64,000 bases of DNA, taken from Cydia pomonella (lineage: Eukaryota > Arthropoda > Insecta > Lepidoptera > Tortricidae). Position 1 is the stretch's first letter. Each line of letters starts with the position of its first letter. A program made the translations under genes and the position numbers. Of the stretch, positions 22,771 through 33,632 are shown piece by piece. The stretch is from contig NC_084703.1 in assembly GCF_033807575.1 (NCBI RefSeq), positions 10,106,001 to 10,170,000 on the forward strand. Direction: 5' to 3'. The notes beneath the pieces are model-generated. The model saw only the letters and a list, made by a program, of their open reading frames with translations. It searched no databases and was not told the origin of the DNA.

Positions 22771-22981
22771 ATAACCGGGTACATAATTTAAATTAACACA
22801 GAATAAGTAATAGAACTAAAGTGGATAAAGCGATCGTGCTTTTTGTAAAAGAATTGAAAGTTCTCTGAAAAGGGCTCATGTCTCCACAAAAGACTCGGAT
22901 CTCTAACTAGTTGAAAAGAACTCAAGTTTCGACTTAATTACTAATAGTTAATAGTTATGGACACGAGTCTTACAGCTAAGG

Positions 22982-23036
22982 ACTCACAGGACTCGAGTCT
23001 CAACCAAGTGTTGATTGAGACTCAAGTCCTGTGAGT
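22982..23036. repeat. 22-bp inverted repeat hairpin in an ACTCGAGTC-rich patch
   Basis: Arms 22982-23003 and 23015-23036 are reverse complements with one mismatch around an 11-base loop. Related 'gactcgagtc'-like words occur several times upstream (22890-22990), suggesting a small palindromic repeat cluster. Confidence 0.75.
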
Positions 23037-23489
23037 GTTTTAAACGTTAAGTAATTGCCATGGGTGCAAATTATGTGGGCCGCGAGCGTGGGATGTTACT
23101 ATGAATCGTGTACTGTTATCTTGATGAGTCCATTTGGAATTTTAAAGCTTTATTGGTTTTAAGGGTATGCAACGCGCTTGAATATCCCTTGCTAACACAT
23201 TCACTGCCATGAAGACGCGAGCGTGTTCATTTTGTATGGGAAATGGAGCACTTGGCACTGAAAGTGTTAATAGTTCACAATTCACTGTAGCCGTTAACCA
23301 TCAAAAAAGCTGTGCGCTACACTGAATTTTTTTTTACGTAACTATAACAATATGTTCTTACTACTTACACAAAAATTTCACTTGTGAATTGTATGTCATA
23401 TTTTTATTACTCCATAAGTTTAGCTAATATTTTTTTCAGTGTTGCTAAGGTCGTGTAAAGAATATAATAAATACCACCAAAAACATTTT

Positions 23490-23577
23490 TATGCAAAATG
23501 TTGCCAAGGCGAGACCAATAAGCCTCGCACTGTGAAAAAGTTATCAGATCTCATGTAGAGCCAAGCTTCTAACTATA
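23490..23577 (+). repeat. Interspersed repeat fragment, copy 2
   Basis: Matches 660-740: 'aaaatgttgccaaggcga', 'aaaaagttatcagatctc', 'gtagagccaagcttctaact'. See that entry. Confidence 0.7.
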
Positions 23578-23715
23578 AGTTTATAGCTTCCACTACTATC
23601 ATGAACCGTGCATGGCATAAATATATACACACACATATACAAAACATACAATAGAAAACATTATCACGGCAAGAAGGAACATGCCGCGTCATGTGATTAA
23701 GTGATTAACAAACTT

Positions 23716-23830
23716 AGGGCCGGTTCCACCAACTACACTTGACTGATCAACGTCACTCATCAGTTTACTATAAAATTTTACATACAATAACATTTAGCAA
23801 ACGCTTTACGGTTGACAGACTCTTTTGCTA
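23716..23830. repeat. MITE remnant ('gggccggtt' end)
   Basis: Begins 'agggccggttccaccaacta' and includes 'actataaaattttacatac' and 'acggttgacag'. This matches in outline a common lepidopteran MITE family whose ends read 'ggccggttgcaccaa'. The right end is not preserved. Confidence 0.4.
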
Positions 23831-26461
23831 CGAGTATTACATAAAAAAATCAGTTGCTGAGTTTTAGGTCTGTTTTTTTATAGCCATTCATAAATATTGG
23901 GGGAAGTAGGTATGACATATTTATTAGATATTTAGTATTTAACATTGTAAAATTCAACATGGTAACATACCATCAAAATAATTGAAAGATATTTCAGGTT
24001 TTGATAGTCGATGCATGTTTTAACTATTGTTTTGATATTTAAGTACTTACCTATACCTATAATGACCTAATTATTTTAACTACCCGTCAAACAGTGAATT
24101 TAAATCTATACTCTATATCTGACTGATCGCCGTCAATGCAAGATATAGGGTTGCACCGCTGATATAAGTAACACGCATAAAAACTGCCAAACGCGCCCGG
24201 TTGCCAGAATGTGCTAAAATCTTTTTTCTTCATTTGTAGAAAGGCAAGAAACGAACGCCGACTGGCCTCACAGTGAACATGTTAACAGAAGGTGACCATT
24301 GACCACGTATGCTGCACACAAGTAAACAGGTGTCTAGTTGTACTAATAACTAACGATGTAGTATTTCCAATAAGCTTCTATAGCTCCGCGCAAGATATCT
24401 ATGTATTGTAAACCTGTACTCCACCAATAAGTGTCGGTACGGATCGGCGCGGTTTTTGGAAATAAAGGTGATATTCTGATGATGACGCAGCATCGTTCAA
24501 AGTGATTTCCTTAGGATTAAACATTTGCAAATAATTGCACCTTCGTAACGATTATATTTATAATTTATAATGGCTATCTGAAGTGCGAATAAGTAAAAAT
24601 ATTATATTATATATAAACGTACCTTTAAATCCGTTTATTTTAAGTATGGTTTTAGTGAGAGCGTTTAAGGAAGTAAGTGTCCATCTCAGTAATATATGTA
24701 CTGTAGCATATTTCTGTATAAATAAATAAATAGTGGTTCTGCTTAGCTCTGTATTCTCGCAGAGCCTTGCTGTTTGGTTAGGTAGGCCAGTTAGGCTGCC
24801 GGCTTCGGAGAGAGGGTAAAGTCAAACCTCACCTTCTGTATATGGATGATCCCGAACTATTTGCACCATATATCCAAAACATGTAGAGTGCTATAGAAAA
24901 ACACGGAAGTGTTCAGTAACGCCAAAAAAATGGAGTTTGGTGTCGATAAGTTTGCGGTTATGCATGCTTGAGCCGGTCACATGAACAAGTCTAAGTTTAG
25001 TCCACAACAACAAGATACCGTAAAAATTACAAAATAGTAGAACTAATTGGACTTTACACTGTGTAGGTTCCTATTGACGATTTGGGGTTATTACCTACTG
25101 TCGATACCAACATGGACTTTTTCGGGGATATTTTTGCGCGTTTTTGAATTATTTTTTTTTATTTTACAGTAGAACTAGTACAGTACATAGTACCTAGTCC
25201 CGCTCCCCAGAGCCTGTGTGCTCTGGAGGACCACAAGAAGACTAAAGTTATCAAAGTATGAAGTATTTTAAATTTTTTAAAAGTAGGAATAATAATGTTA
25301 TATGAGCACCCATTCTTTGCAGTAACTTAGCAATCATAGGTTGTTTTGCGTCTCGTAACACAGAGACAAAATAACAGGTTTTTGTAATTTTTATAATATG
25401 AATATTGATTTGTAAAAGAGCTTCAAACATTCTTATACATATTCAAATCTAATCAACCAAACATACATACTTTCACATTACATTCAAACCCATTCAATTC
25501 ATATCGAATTGATATTGTATTTTAGTTTCTGAATAGGGGCGCAGTGAGTGAAGCTGACGCACTGTATCCCGCGCTTATCGGTGCGTCGGCGAGCGTTTTT
25601 TCCCCAAGATGTCATAAATCAGTCGGCGGCAGATGGTGTTGACCTACACCATTATTGCCATGTTGCTAGCTAAGAATTATTATTGCTCCCACTTCTGAGA
25701 CGTTTTGGAGTAATAATACTTTAGAATTCCATCGGTTAGACGCCGCATTGAACTCTGTGCTGAATAAAACATTTAAAGAAACACTTGTATTCATACATTT
25801 TGAGTTTCTTACTTAAATTTATTCACAATCGCATTAATCATAATCGCAATCTCTAAATTAACAGCTCAATATATACATCACAGAACAATATATACAATAT
25901 TTTATATATATATTATCTTGGTCTGACTCTATATAATTATTCTATTTCTACTCTATACGAAAATATTCAAATTAAAAAGCAGCCTATAAAAAAGTCAATA
26001 GCCAAATAAGAAACTAAATAAACTGAAAACAATAATTGTACACATCAATTAAATTACCATAGATAATTAATTTCTGGGTTATTTAACGATGCACTGCGGT
26101 GTGTTATCACATAATATCAACAAACAGCCTATAAATTAGTGGTTAGCTAAAGCTACACTGTCGCAAATAACTACGTAGGCGAACTCTTGGTAAGCCGCAG
26201 TCGCGAGACGGCCTTGCCGCGATATTATTACTATCTCGATGCTGCCACTTGAAACTGCAACCGCCTTTTTATTACAGTTTTCTGCTGTCCAAGTGTCATA
26301 TTTCATGACAAAGACGTCTGAAACATTTTTAACCGTGTCTTTATTAAGCACAGTCCTTTTATACTATGGTCAAATTTGTTTTCAAAGTGCATTTCAAGAT
26401 TAAAAGACCGCGCAGTGAATTTGAGAATAAGATGGATAGTAAGTAATAACATGGCTAAGCC
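23831..26461. other. Non-coding stretch
   Basis: Mostly AT-rich, nothing recognisable as coding. A CG-richer patch at 25530-25760, ending in 'gctgaataaaacatttaaag', could be a solo-LTR or LINE 3' fragment, but no termini or target duplication could be defined. Confidence 0.4.
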
Positions 26462-27164
26462 TTTTTAGGGTTCCGTACCTCAAAAGGAAAAAACGGATCC
26501 CTTATACGATCACTCGTGCGTCTGTCTGTCTGTACGTCTGTCGTGCGTCTGTCACAGCCTATTTGCTCCGAAACTACTGCCAAATAAGTTGCAATTTGGT
26601 ACACATATGTAAGTTTGTGACCCAAAGACGTGCATGTAACGTAAACAAATTAATTTTAAATAAACTAAATTGTGTTACATATCGAATGAAAGGGCTGATT
26701 GTGAGGATCTCAAATATATATTTTTTTATTCCACAGTGTTCTGTGTTTGAGCACTACATTCATGCAGCTTTATGATCGGCCTTCACTTTTAGGCACTAGG
26801 CACTTGTACTATTATTCTGTATTTGACGAGAGCAATCGTTAGATATCTCTAAAATTATTTTATAGTTTCTTACAATCCTACGTATTTTATTGTTGTAGTC
26901 ATTAAGTAAGCTATGAAATAACGCCACTTTTTTTTCTAAATACTTATGCGATCACTAAGTAAACACCGCGCATAAGGCTTATTTTAGGCTCAGTTGTAGT
27001 TGTTGTTAGTGGTACTTTCTGTTACATCTGGTTTTAGATCCGAGCCTTTCGAATTTTCAAGACGTTTCACTCACGTTTAATTTCTAAAATAAAAAAACAT
27101 TGAAAATTGCGCAATGTGCAGAACCCTTGAAACGCGAGTCCGACTCGCACTTATCCGGTTTTTA
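26462..27164. mobile_element. Interspersed element, ~700 bp, 'ggttccgtacctcaaaagg' to 'gactcgcacttatccgg'
   Basis: The left end, 'tttttagggttccgtacctc', leads into a degenerate (GTCT/GTCGT)n tract at 26519-26553. The right end is 'gcgagtccgactcgcacttatccggttttt'. The shared right end at 16388-16480 and a related interior at 29577-29700 ('gtaagttggtgacccaaagac') support a repeat family. It has no coding capacity. It is organised like the copies at 1013, 28346, 29880 and 51027 but differs in sequence. Confidence 0.6.
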
Positions 27165-28345
27165 TATTAAAACTGATCAGCGACTGGCCCTATAAGTATA
27201 GAACTAGAACATATAGAGCCGTTAAAGGTTTATATTATTGTTTTGTTATATGTTTAAGAAGAATTCCAGCCATGACAGAGTCCATGAAGGATATAATCCG
27301 TCAGTGTCAAATTTGAGATTTCGTTAACCAGACTTTAGATACTCAAATTTATTACAATTCAAATTCATAACTTTTTATGACGATCAGAATACGCCTCATG
27401 ATCAGGTAGACAGTATGTACGTTTTACGAGAACGCATTCAATTATATGTTAATTATGGAAAACACAAATTACGCAATCGCACTTTTAAATAGTGTGTTGA
27501 ACAAACATTAAAAACACACATTCATAATTCGAATACGGTATCGTTATGTATTTTATAAAAGGAATAATTTCCATACCATTTTATAAACTGCGGTTTACAC
27601 ACAATTAATCAATAACAGTACTCATTGAGCCTATTGGCATGGGTCTATAGTTGCCAACTTCAATTTAAAGTCATTATTTTTATTTATAACGACACTATTT
27701 GTATAGGTACAAGTTTAGTCTGTTCCATTAAGTTAACTTTCAATCGATACTACTGTATCAAATATCTTAGACCATTTCTTAACATCTATTTCTCGTCATA
27801 CGATCGAATAAATTAGGTATTCGTTAATCATTTAGGGTTATGATTGTATAACCCGGTAATATAGCATAAGCAAGAACTTGCTGAGAGGGAAAATGAAGCT
27901 AACCGCAATACCAATTGGCGACTGAAGTCGAAATGTTATCTCTTTCATTCTTGTTCAGATCCAGCGCTATTGAAGGAAATGGCATTATAACTTAAGTAGC
28001 CACTAACTGCGATTACTATAGTTCAATTAAGGCATTATTATGGTATAGTAGATATTGCAACGAGAGTATTTAGAAACCTATTTCATCTAAACTGCTAGAA
28101 AAGGGTCGATATAAGTCAAGGATGAAATGGGTAGTTATGATCAAATTATGCACTCTGCTTTTCTCATAAATTATTGGTAGAGTTTTCAAAGGTATTTTAT
28201 CGTATTTAAATTAACAACCGAACTGGTACTCTTGGCCTGGGGTGCTACTACTTCCCACAGCCAACCCTCATCGATAAAGACGATCTTTACGAGCATGATA
28301 AGGATTTTTTTTCACATTTATATAAATCACTAATAACCACACTCT
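27165..28345. other. Non-coding stretch
   Basis: AT-rich, with no exon or repeat boundary identified. Confidence 0.4.
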
Positions 28346-28966
28346 TTTTAGGGTTCCGTAGTCAACTAGGAAGTCTGTCTGTCTGTCTGTTCGCGGCTTT
28401 GCTCCGTGGTCATTAGTGCTAGAAAGCTGAAAATTTGGCATGGATATATAAATCAATAAAGCCGACAAAGTCGTACAATAAAATCCAAAAATTTAATTTT
28501 TTTTAGGGTACCTCCCCTTTACGTAAAGTGGGGATGAACATTTTTTTTTGCTTCAACCCTACAGTGTGGGATATCGTTGGAAAGGTCTTTCAAAACTAAT
28601 AGGGCTCTTCAACAAACATTTCTTGATAAAGTGAATATATTCGGAGATAAGTGCTCCGAAAGAAAAAAAAATGTGTGTCCCCCCCCTCTAACTTTTGAAC
28701 CATAGGTCCAAAAAATATGAAAAAAATCTTGGAATTAGAGCTTAAGAAAGACATTCAATGAAAACTATAGCGGATATGATCAGTTTAGCTGTTTTTGAGT
28801 TATCGCAAAAAGTTTCCCCTTCATAGTAAAAAGACGTACACCCACAGTTCATCCCTTGGTTAACAATCTACCATACTTTAAGCTCCACTTTAGCTTATTG
28901 TGACGGAAGAGTAACTACGGAACCCTACTCTGAGCATGGTCCGACATGCTCTTGGCCGGTTTTTTA
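28346..28966 (-). mobile_element. MITE-like element with (GTCT)n microsatellite, copy 2
   Basis: Inverted copy of the element at 1013-1720. It starts 'agggttccgtagtcaactagg', carries a short (GTCT)n run (28375-28390) and ends 'atgctcttggccggtttttt'. The interior aligns block by block, for example 'aaagtgaatatattcggaga' and 'gcggatatgatcagtttagc'. It is non-coding. Confidence 0.78.
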
Positions 28967-29576
28967 ACTTATCTTTGGTAGATCTTGTAATATTTTTTTA
29001 GAATTGTCAATGAATAATTAGATGATTTTGGTCAATCTTTTCTTAGAAACCACGGGTTCGCTTTTGAGATAACAGTGTATTCATAAAGTCACACCGTAGT
29101 TAAGGAAAATAACTTTTCAGGTCGCGTCTCAATTAACCAGCAAAGTATCAGAGAAATAATACAATTGCTAGTACATATTTAAAAAGTGCGTAATTACACT
29201 CAGCCATTATCCCGATCTACGCTCTCGTGTGGTCGTTTTGTACTCGCTGTCGACGAGTCAATAATGTAATGTGATGGTGGTGCGGTTGATAGTGCTCTTT
29301 TGTGTAGTGATTGAATTTCTCGCTTAACCAGGCCATTTAATTGGTTGAATTGCGCTAGGTACTATCCTTATATAGAAAATATTAAGTTTATTATAAAAAT
29401 GAAGCATAATTAGGGCGCTTTAACGTCCTTGGTTGAATTGGTATGGTTTTGAAATTATTAGTAGAATAATTGGCCACTGCTAGGAGTTTAGGTTTTGAGG
29501 ACGAAACATCATTCTTTAATAATGAATTAAATGACTTATACGATAATCATAATAGTTAGTCTATATTTTTCATTGC

Positions 29577-29760
29577 AGGTTCACCCTTGTATCTATCAGT
29601 CCGTATGTTTGTCCGTACTTATTTCCTCCCAAAATATAAGTAATACATATACGAGTATGTAAGTTGGTGACCCAAAGACAAACGTTTTTAATTTAGCCTT
29701 TAATTCTGAATCAGAAAACGCGGTTAAATGAAAATAATGTAGTTAACTTAGAATCAGCTA
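29577..29760. mobile_element. Fragment of the 26462-27164 element family
   Basis: Shares 'gtaagttggtgacccaaaga' with 26608-26630 and has a degraded 'cagtccgtatgtttgtccg' tract in place of the microsatellite. It abuts the diverged element copy at 29880. Confidence 0.45.
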
Positions 29761-29879
29761 AGGGCGGCAGAGAAATACCGTGCACTGAGTCATTAAATAA
29801 TCTCATGATTTGCAATCGCTAAATTCGCTCCGTGCTTTCCCTACAAATAGTCAAAAATTTAAGAATCAGCATTAGGATG

Positions 29880-30319
29880 TCGGGTCATGCTCAGTGCAGG
29901 GTTCTGTAGTTACTATTCAGTGAGAATAGCCTAAACGTTTTACGATTTCTTTTTCATATTTTTCGGGCCCGGGGTTCAAAGGTTAGTGGGGGGCGACACA
30001 TTTTTTATCTTTCGTAGCGGTTATTTCCGAAAGTATTCACTTTATCAAGAAATGTTTCGGGAGACCCTTATTCATTTTGAAAGACCTATCCAACGATACA
30101 ACTTTGGGTTAAAACGAAAAAATAAACATTTTGTTTGGAGGTACCCTATAATATTTTTGAAGTTTTTGTTTTATCGTTCTGTCGCCATGCATGATTTATG
30201 TATCCATGCCAAATTGCTGCTTTCTAGCACTAACGATCGCGGAGCAAAGCGGGACGGACAGACAGACGGACATGGCGAAATTATAGGGGATCCTAGTTGA
30301 CCCTAAAGGAACCCTAAAA
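29880..30319 (+). mobile_element. MITE-like element with (GACA)n, diverged copy 3
   Basis: Same layout as 1013-1720 but shorter (about 440 bp) and with many substitutions. It runs from 'catgctcagtgcagggttct' to 'gttgaccctaaaggaaccct', with a short 'gacagacagac' run at 30255-30268. An internal deletion removes most of the first third of the family consensus. Confidence 0.65.
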
Positions 30320-30421
30320 AGGAATATTAAAGTAATATAAATACAGGCTGTATGTATTGAGTTATTATTACCATAGAGAAGTCATACCAAACAATGAAAT
30401 TGTCGCAATCGCAACCTGTAC

Positions 30422-30481
30422 CACGCGACCAAAATGTCACAAGCGCCGTAAGATTTATGGCGCTTACGCGTTTGGGTCGCG
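30422..30481. repeat. Hairpin repeat with 'gcgacc' termini
   Basis: Arms 30424-30451 ('cgcgaccaaaatgtcacaag...') and 30456-30481 form an imperfect stem with a 4-base loop. Both ends carry cgcgacc/ggtcgcg. Most likely a small hairpin MITE. Confidence 0.6.
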
Positions 30482-33354
30482 AGATTCAAGTTCCGTCTCT
30501 ATGTTTTTTGTCAAAACAACAACAACTCATAGGGCAAAATACTGGTTCTCTTTGCCGGTTCTTTACGTAGTAATCATAGTTCAATGGCTGTATGCAGTTT
30601 TCGAACTTTAAAACGCAATTAAAATGATACCATAATTACTAGTATTTTATTATGATTGCGAATTTTAATTCGATTGGAAATTGCTGAAAATTATGAGGAC
30701 AGAGGAAACATAAATTTACATAATGTTAATTTTTAAAATTAATACAAAAAACACATGTGAAAGTTGGAATATTGACTGATGTATAAGACTATTAATTACT
30801 ATGAGCGTCCTTCAACGAATTGAGATTTAGTAATTCAATATAATTACCTAATTCATATTATTCCAAAAAACTGGTAATGGAGGACTCCATTTGTAATAGT
30901 AAAGTAGTCCAGTCCAATCAAAATTAAATTGAGATTCAATAGAAATTAAAAATACTGTAAACAAATATTACAAATTTTGTTAGCATTAGACATATAACCT
31001 AAAAGGTTTACGATAGTTGTTTCCATTGAAATATTAATAATTAACTAATGTTTGAACTAGTAATCGTTTGTTAAAATCTAATGTTGATAAAATCGCGGTA
31101 ATCCACAAAAAGTGCGAGATTAGGAATCGGTTTGTTTACATTACTTGCAATATCTATTGAACCTCACTTTGCATTTCAAGTCAGATATCCTTTAATGGTT
31201 AATTAAAATTGATCGTAATGCAAAAGAAAATCTATAGGCCATAGAGACAAAATAATTTGTTTTGTGACACGGTTTTATAGAACAACCTATCTTGATTACG
31301 TCCTTGTACAGTCGCCGTGGGAAATACGAAAGGGCTGAAGAATCACAACGTGCATTCAAGTAAATATTTATTAAATTCCCAAGCGGCCAACCAGTTCAGT
31401 GAGCGTAATAACTAGGATTACCAACTTCTGCCCGCGACGGCGTCTGCGTAGGATAATAATGATAACGGTGCTGATAATTGACAAAAACTATCCTATGTCC
31501 TTCCTCGGGCCTATAGCTATAAGTAACAGACAGACAGAATTACATTCGCATTTAGAATATCATACCTATACTAAGTACTTAGCACCTAGTATATGTTAAC
31601 GGCATTTTTCATATTTCCCCGACATCTGTAAAATTTCTACTACTCTAATGCTTGAAAAGTTGGATGTCCAATTCATCCTTTATGTTTTCTACGTATTTAA
31701 TGAAAACTACTGCACTTGGTTTCAATATTATTAACCAATTAAAACAATGGATTTTTTGCGTCAGTCATGGGATGTACGGCGCAAGTAATTTTAAAACTAA
31801 CAAATATCAATGTAAAATTAAACTTAAGCAGCTCTTTGGCTCTTGTTTATAATAAAATGTTGCCAGGGATTAAAAACTGATGATAATAAGTACTTGTTTC
31901 ACAGGATTTGTCTATACCATCCCATTACTGGTGCCTGTTCCATTATAGGGGTGCTTTCTATAGTTATACTCACATTTTAAGAACAGTTTATATACATCAT
32001 TATTTTATTCATAATAATTACTAGTTAAAATATATGTTAATCTATATAATATAATACGGATAGTACGGATTAGATACCAAGTATTTGTAAAGTCTAAGGG
32101 CGGGTTGGACCAAACTGTCTGTAATTATAATTACATGGACAATGTTCCTCATCGATCTACGAAGTAATATGATTATCATTATCTGTGGTCATGGCGCAAA
32201 GCAAAGAGCCTTTGTGTCTATCTCATCAACTGTTCTGAGCAGCCAACGAGCCGAGCAATAGTCAGAACAATGAGGGCTAACGCGTTTAATTTCGCCGCTA
32301 GGGGCGCTAGTAAAGACTGAGGCCATTAAAAATGTCTAACGCATAGTATATTTGGGGGTTACATGCTTTTTTCTCGCGAATTTTCACTCATTATTCATAA
32401 TTGTGTTAAATATTTTTTTTCTATTTTTGATTATTCATGGTAAACATTATATATAGTACAATAAATATTAATTGTTTAAAAAGTGCGAATAACAATATAT
32501 GCAAACTTAAACAGGTTTGAAAAACGACAAATTTACACGTTCAAATACTTTTGTGTAGAACGTGTTAATATTTAAAAATATTGTGTTCATATTTATAAAT
32601 AGAGTATTTTCTACTCAGATGTCATAAAGTTAACGTGTAATAGGTATATGTACAAATTAGGTTGGTTCTTATTTCGCCGAAGTTTTATACGTGACGTGAC
32701 GTGACGTTAATGTAGTCGCCGCCGCTTGAAAACAATGTATATTATATTTTTTTAGAATTTATATAGTTTTTAGGGGTTGCTACCGGATTTTGAACTGGAA
32801 TTTGGACTGTCAATAAAAATAGCTCTGGCATTTCATTATAGTACCTAGGCTATTCAAAATCGATTCTACTATGCGGACACAACACGTTCTGTTATCAGAG
32901 TGGACTGTACTTGCGTATGTGGCAATAAATTAGATGTTAATCAGAGCCGAGACCGTTCGCTGGCCAATAATGTGATACGTACTGCTCCGTACATTTGTTC
33001 TGACCGGCCTCCCGTTTATCCCACCGGATCCCACGCGGCCGCCGTACCAAATCCGCACCGACTTCGTCCCATTGTCTCTTGATGTATGGTTCAGCAGTCG
33101 AGCCGATATAATTTAGCTGAATGCAGTCACTTATCAAAAATTTCTAGTATAATGTAGAAAAAACTCGATCTCATCTTGAATAAACTGTTTGCTGTGACCT
33201 AATGGATATCATGTTATATACAATTTTATGTAATAGGTTAAAATAAAATGTAAATATAAAAATCTTTTTTTAATTTAAACGTTTCATGGCACTGAAACCT
33301 ATGCAGTTATTCAATTTGTTGTATTAAAAATACACGCTGTAAAGGTATATTATT
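30482..33354. other. Non-coding stretch
   Basis: AT-rich. It contains the repeat end at 31423-31455 ('cttctgcccgcgacggcgtctgcgt', compare 21355-21500) and a tandem TGACG run at 32689-32707. A GC-richer patch at 32930-33085 carries frames on both strands without family resemblance. No exon is supported. Confidence 0.4.
32689..32707. promoter_or_regulatory. Triple TGACG motif
   Basis: The sequence acgtgacgtgacgtgacgt contains three head-to-tail TGACG units, the half-site of CREB/ATF-type bZIP factors. It lies in otherwise AT-rich non-coding DNA with no gene nearby, so it may be chance or a short tandem repeat. Confidence 0.3.
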
Positions 33355-33612
33355 AGACGACCGGTCTGGCCTAGTGGGTAGTGACCCTGCCTATGAAGCC
33401 GATGGTCCCGGGTTCAAATCCTGGTAAGGGCATTTATTCGTGTGATGAGCATGGATATTTGTTCCTGAGTCATGGGTGTTTTCTATGTATTTAAGTATTT
33501 ATAAATATTTATATATTATATATATCGTTGTCTAAGTACCCTCAACACAAGCCTTATTGAGCTTACTGTGAGACTTAATTAATTTGTGTAATAATGTCCT
33601 ATAATATTTATT
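33355..33612 (+). mobile_element. tRNA-derived SINE, copy 2
   Basis: Full-length plus-strand copy. The head is 'gaccggtctggcctagtggg', the B box is 'gggttcaaatcctgg' (33411-33425), the body includes 'gatgagcatggatatttgtt', and the tail is 'gtgtaataatgtcctataat'. An (ATTT)n run follows at 33604-33632. This is the best copy for reading the element in its own orientation. Confidence 0.9.
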
Positions 33613-33632
33613 TATTTATTTATTTATTATTT

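Noticed and set aside
22584..22796. A confident coding exon after 'ggttgcag'
   Set aside because: The acceptor is plausible, but the frame lacks codon bias, a convincing donor and any recognisable domain.
25525..25800. A solo LTR
   Set aside because: A polyadenylation-like signal is present, but no TG...CA termini or target duplication could be placed.
33355..33430. A functional tRNA gene (A- and B-box-like motifs)
   Set aside because: The ends do not pair as an acceptor stem, the same sequence recurs at least four more times fused to the same body and tail, and B-box substitutions vary between copies. It is a SINE head.
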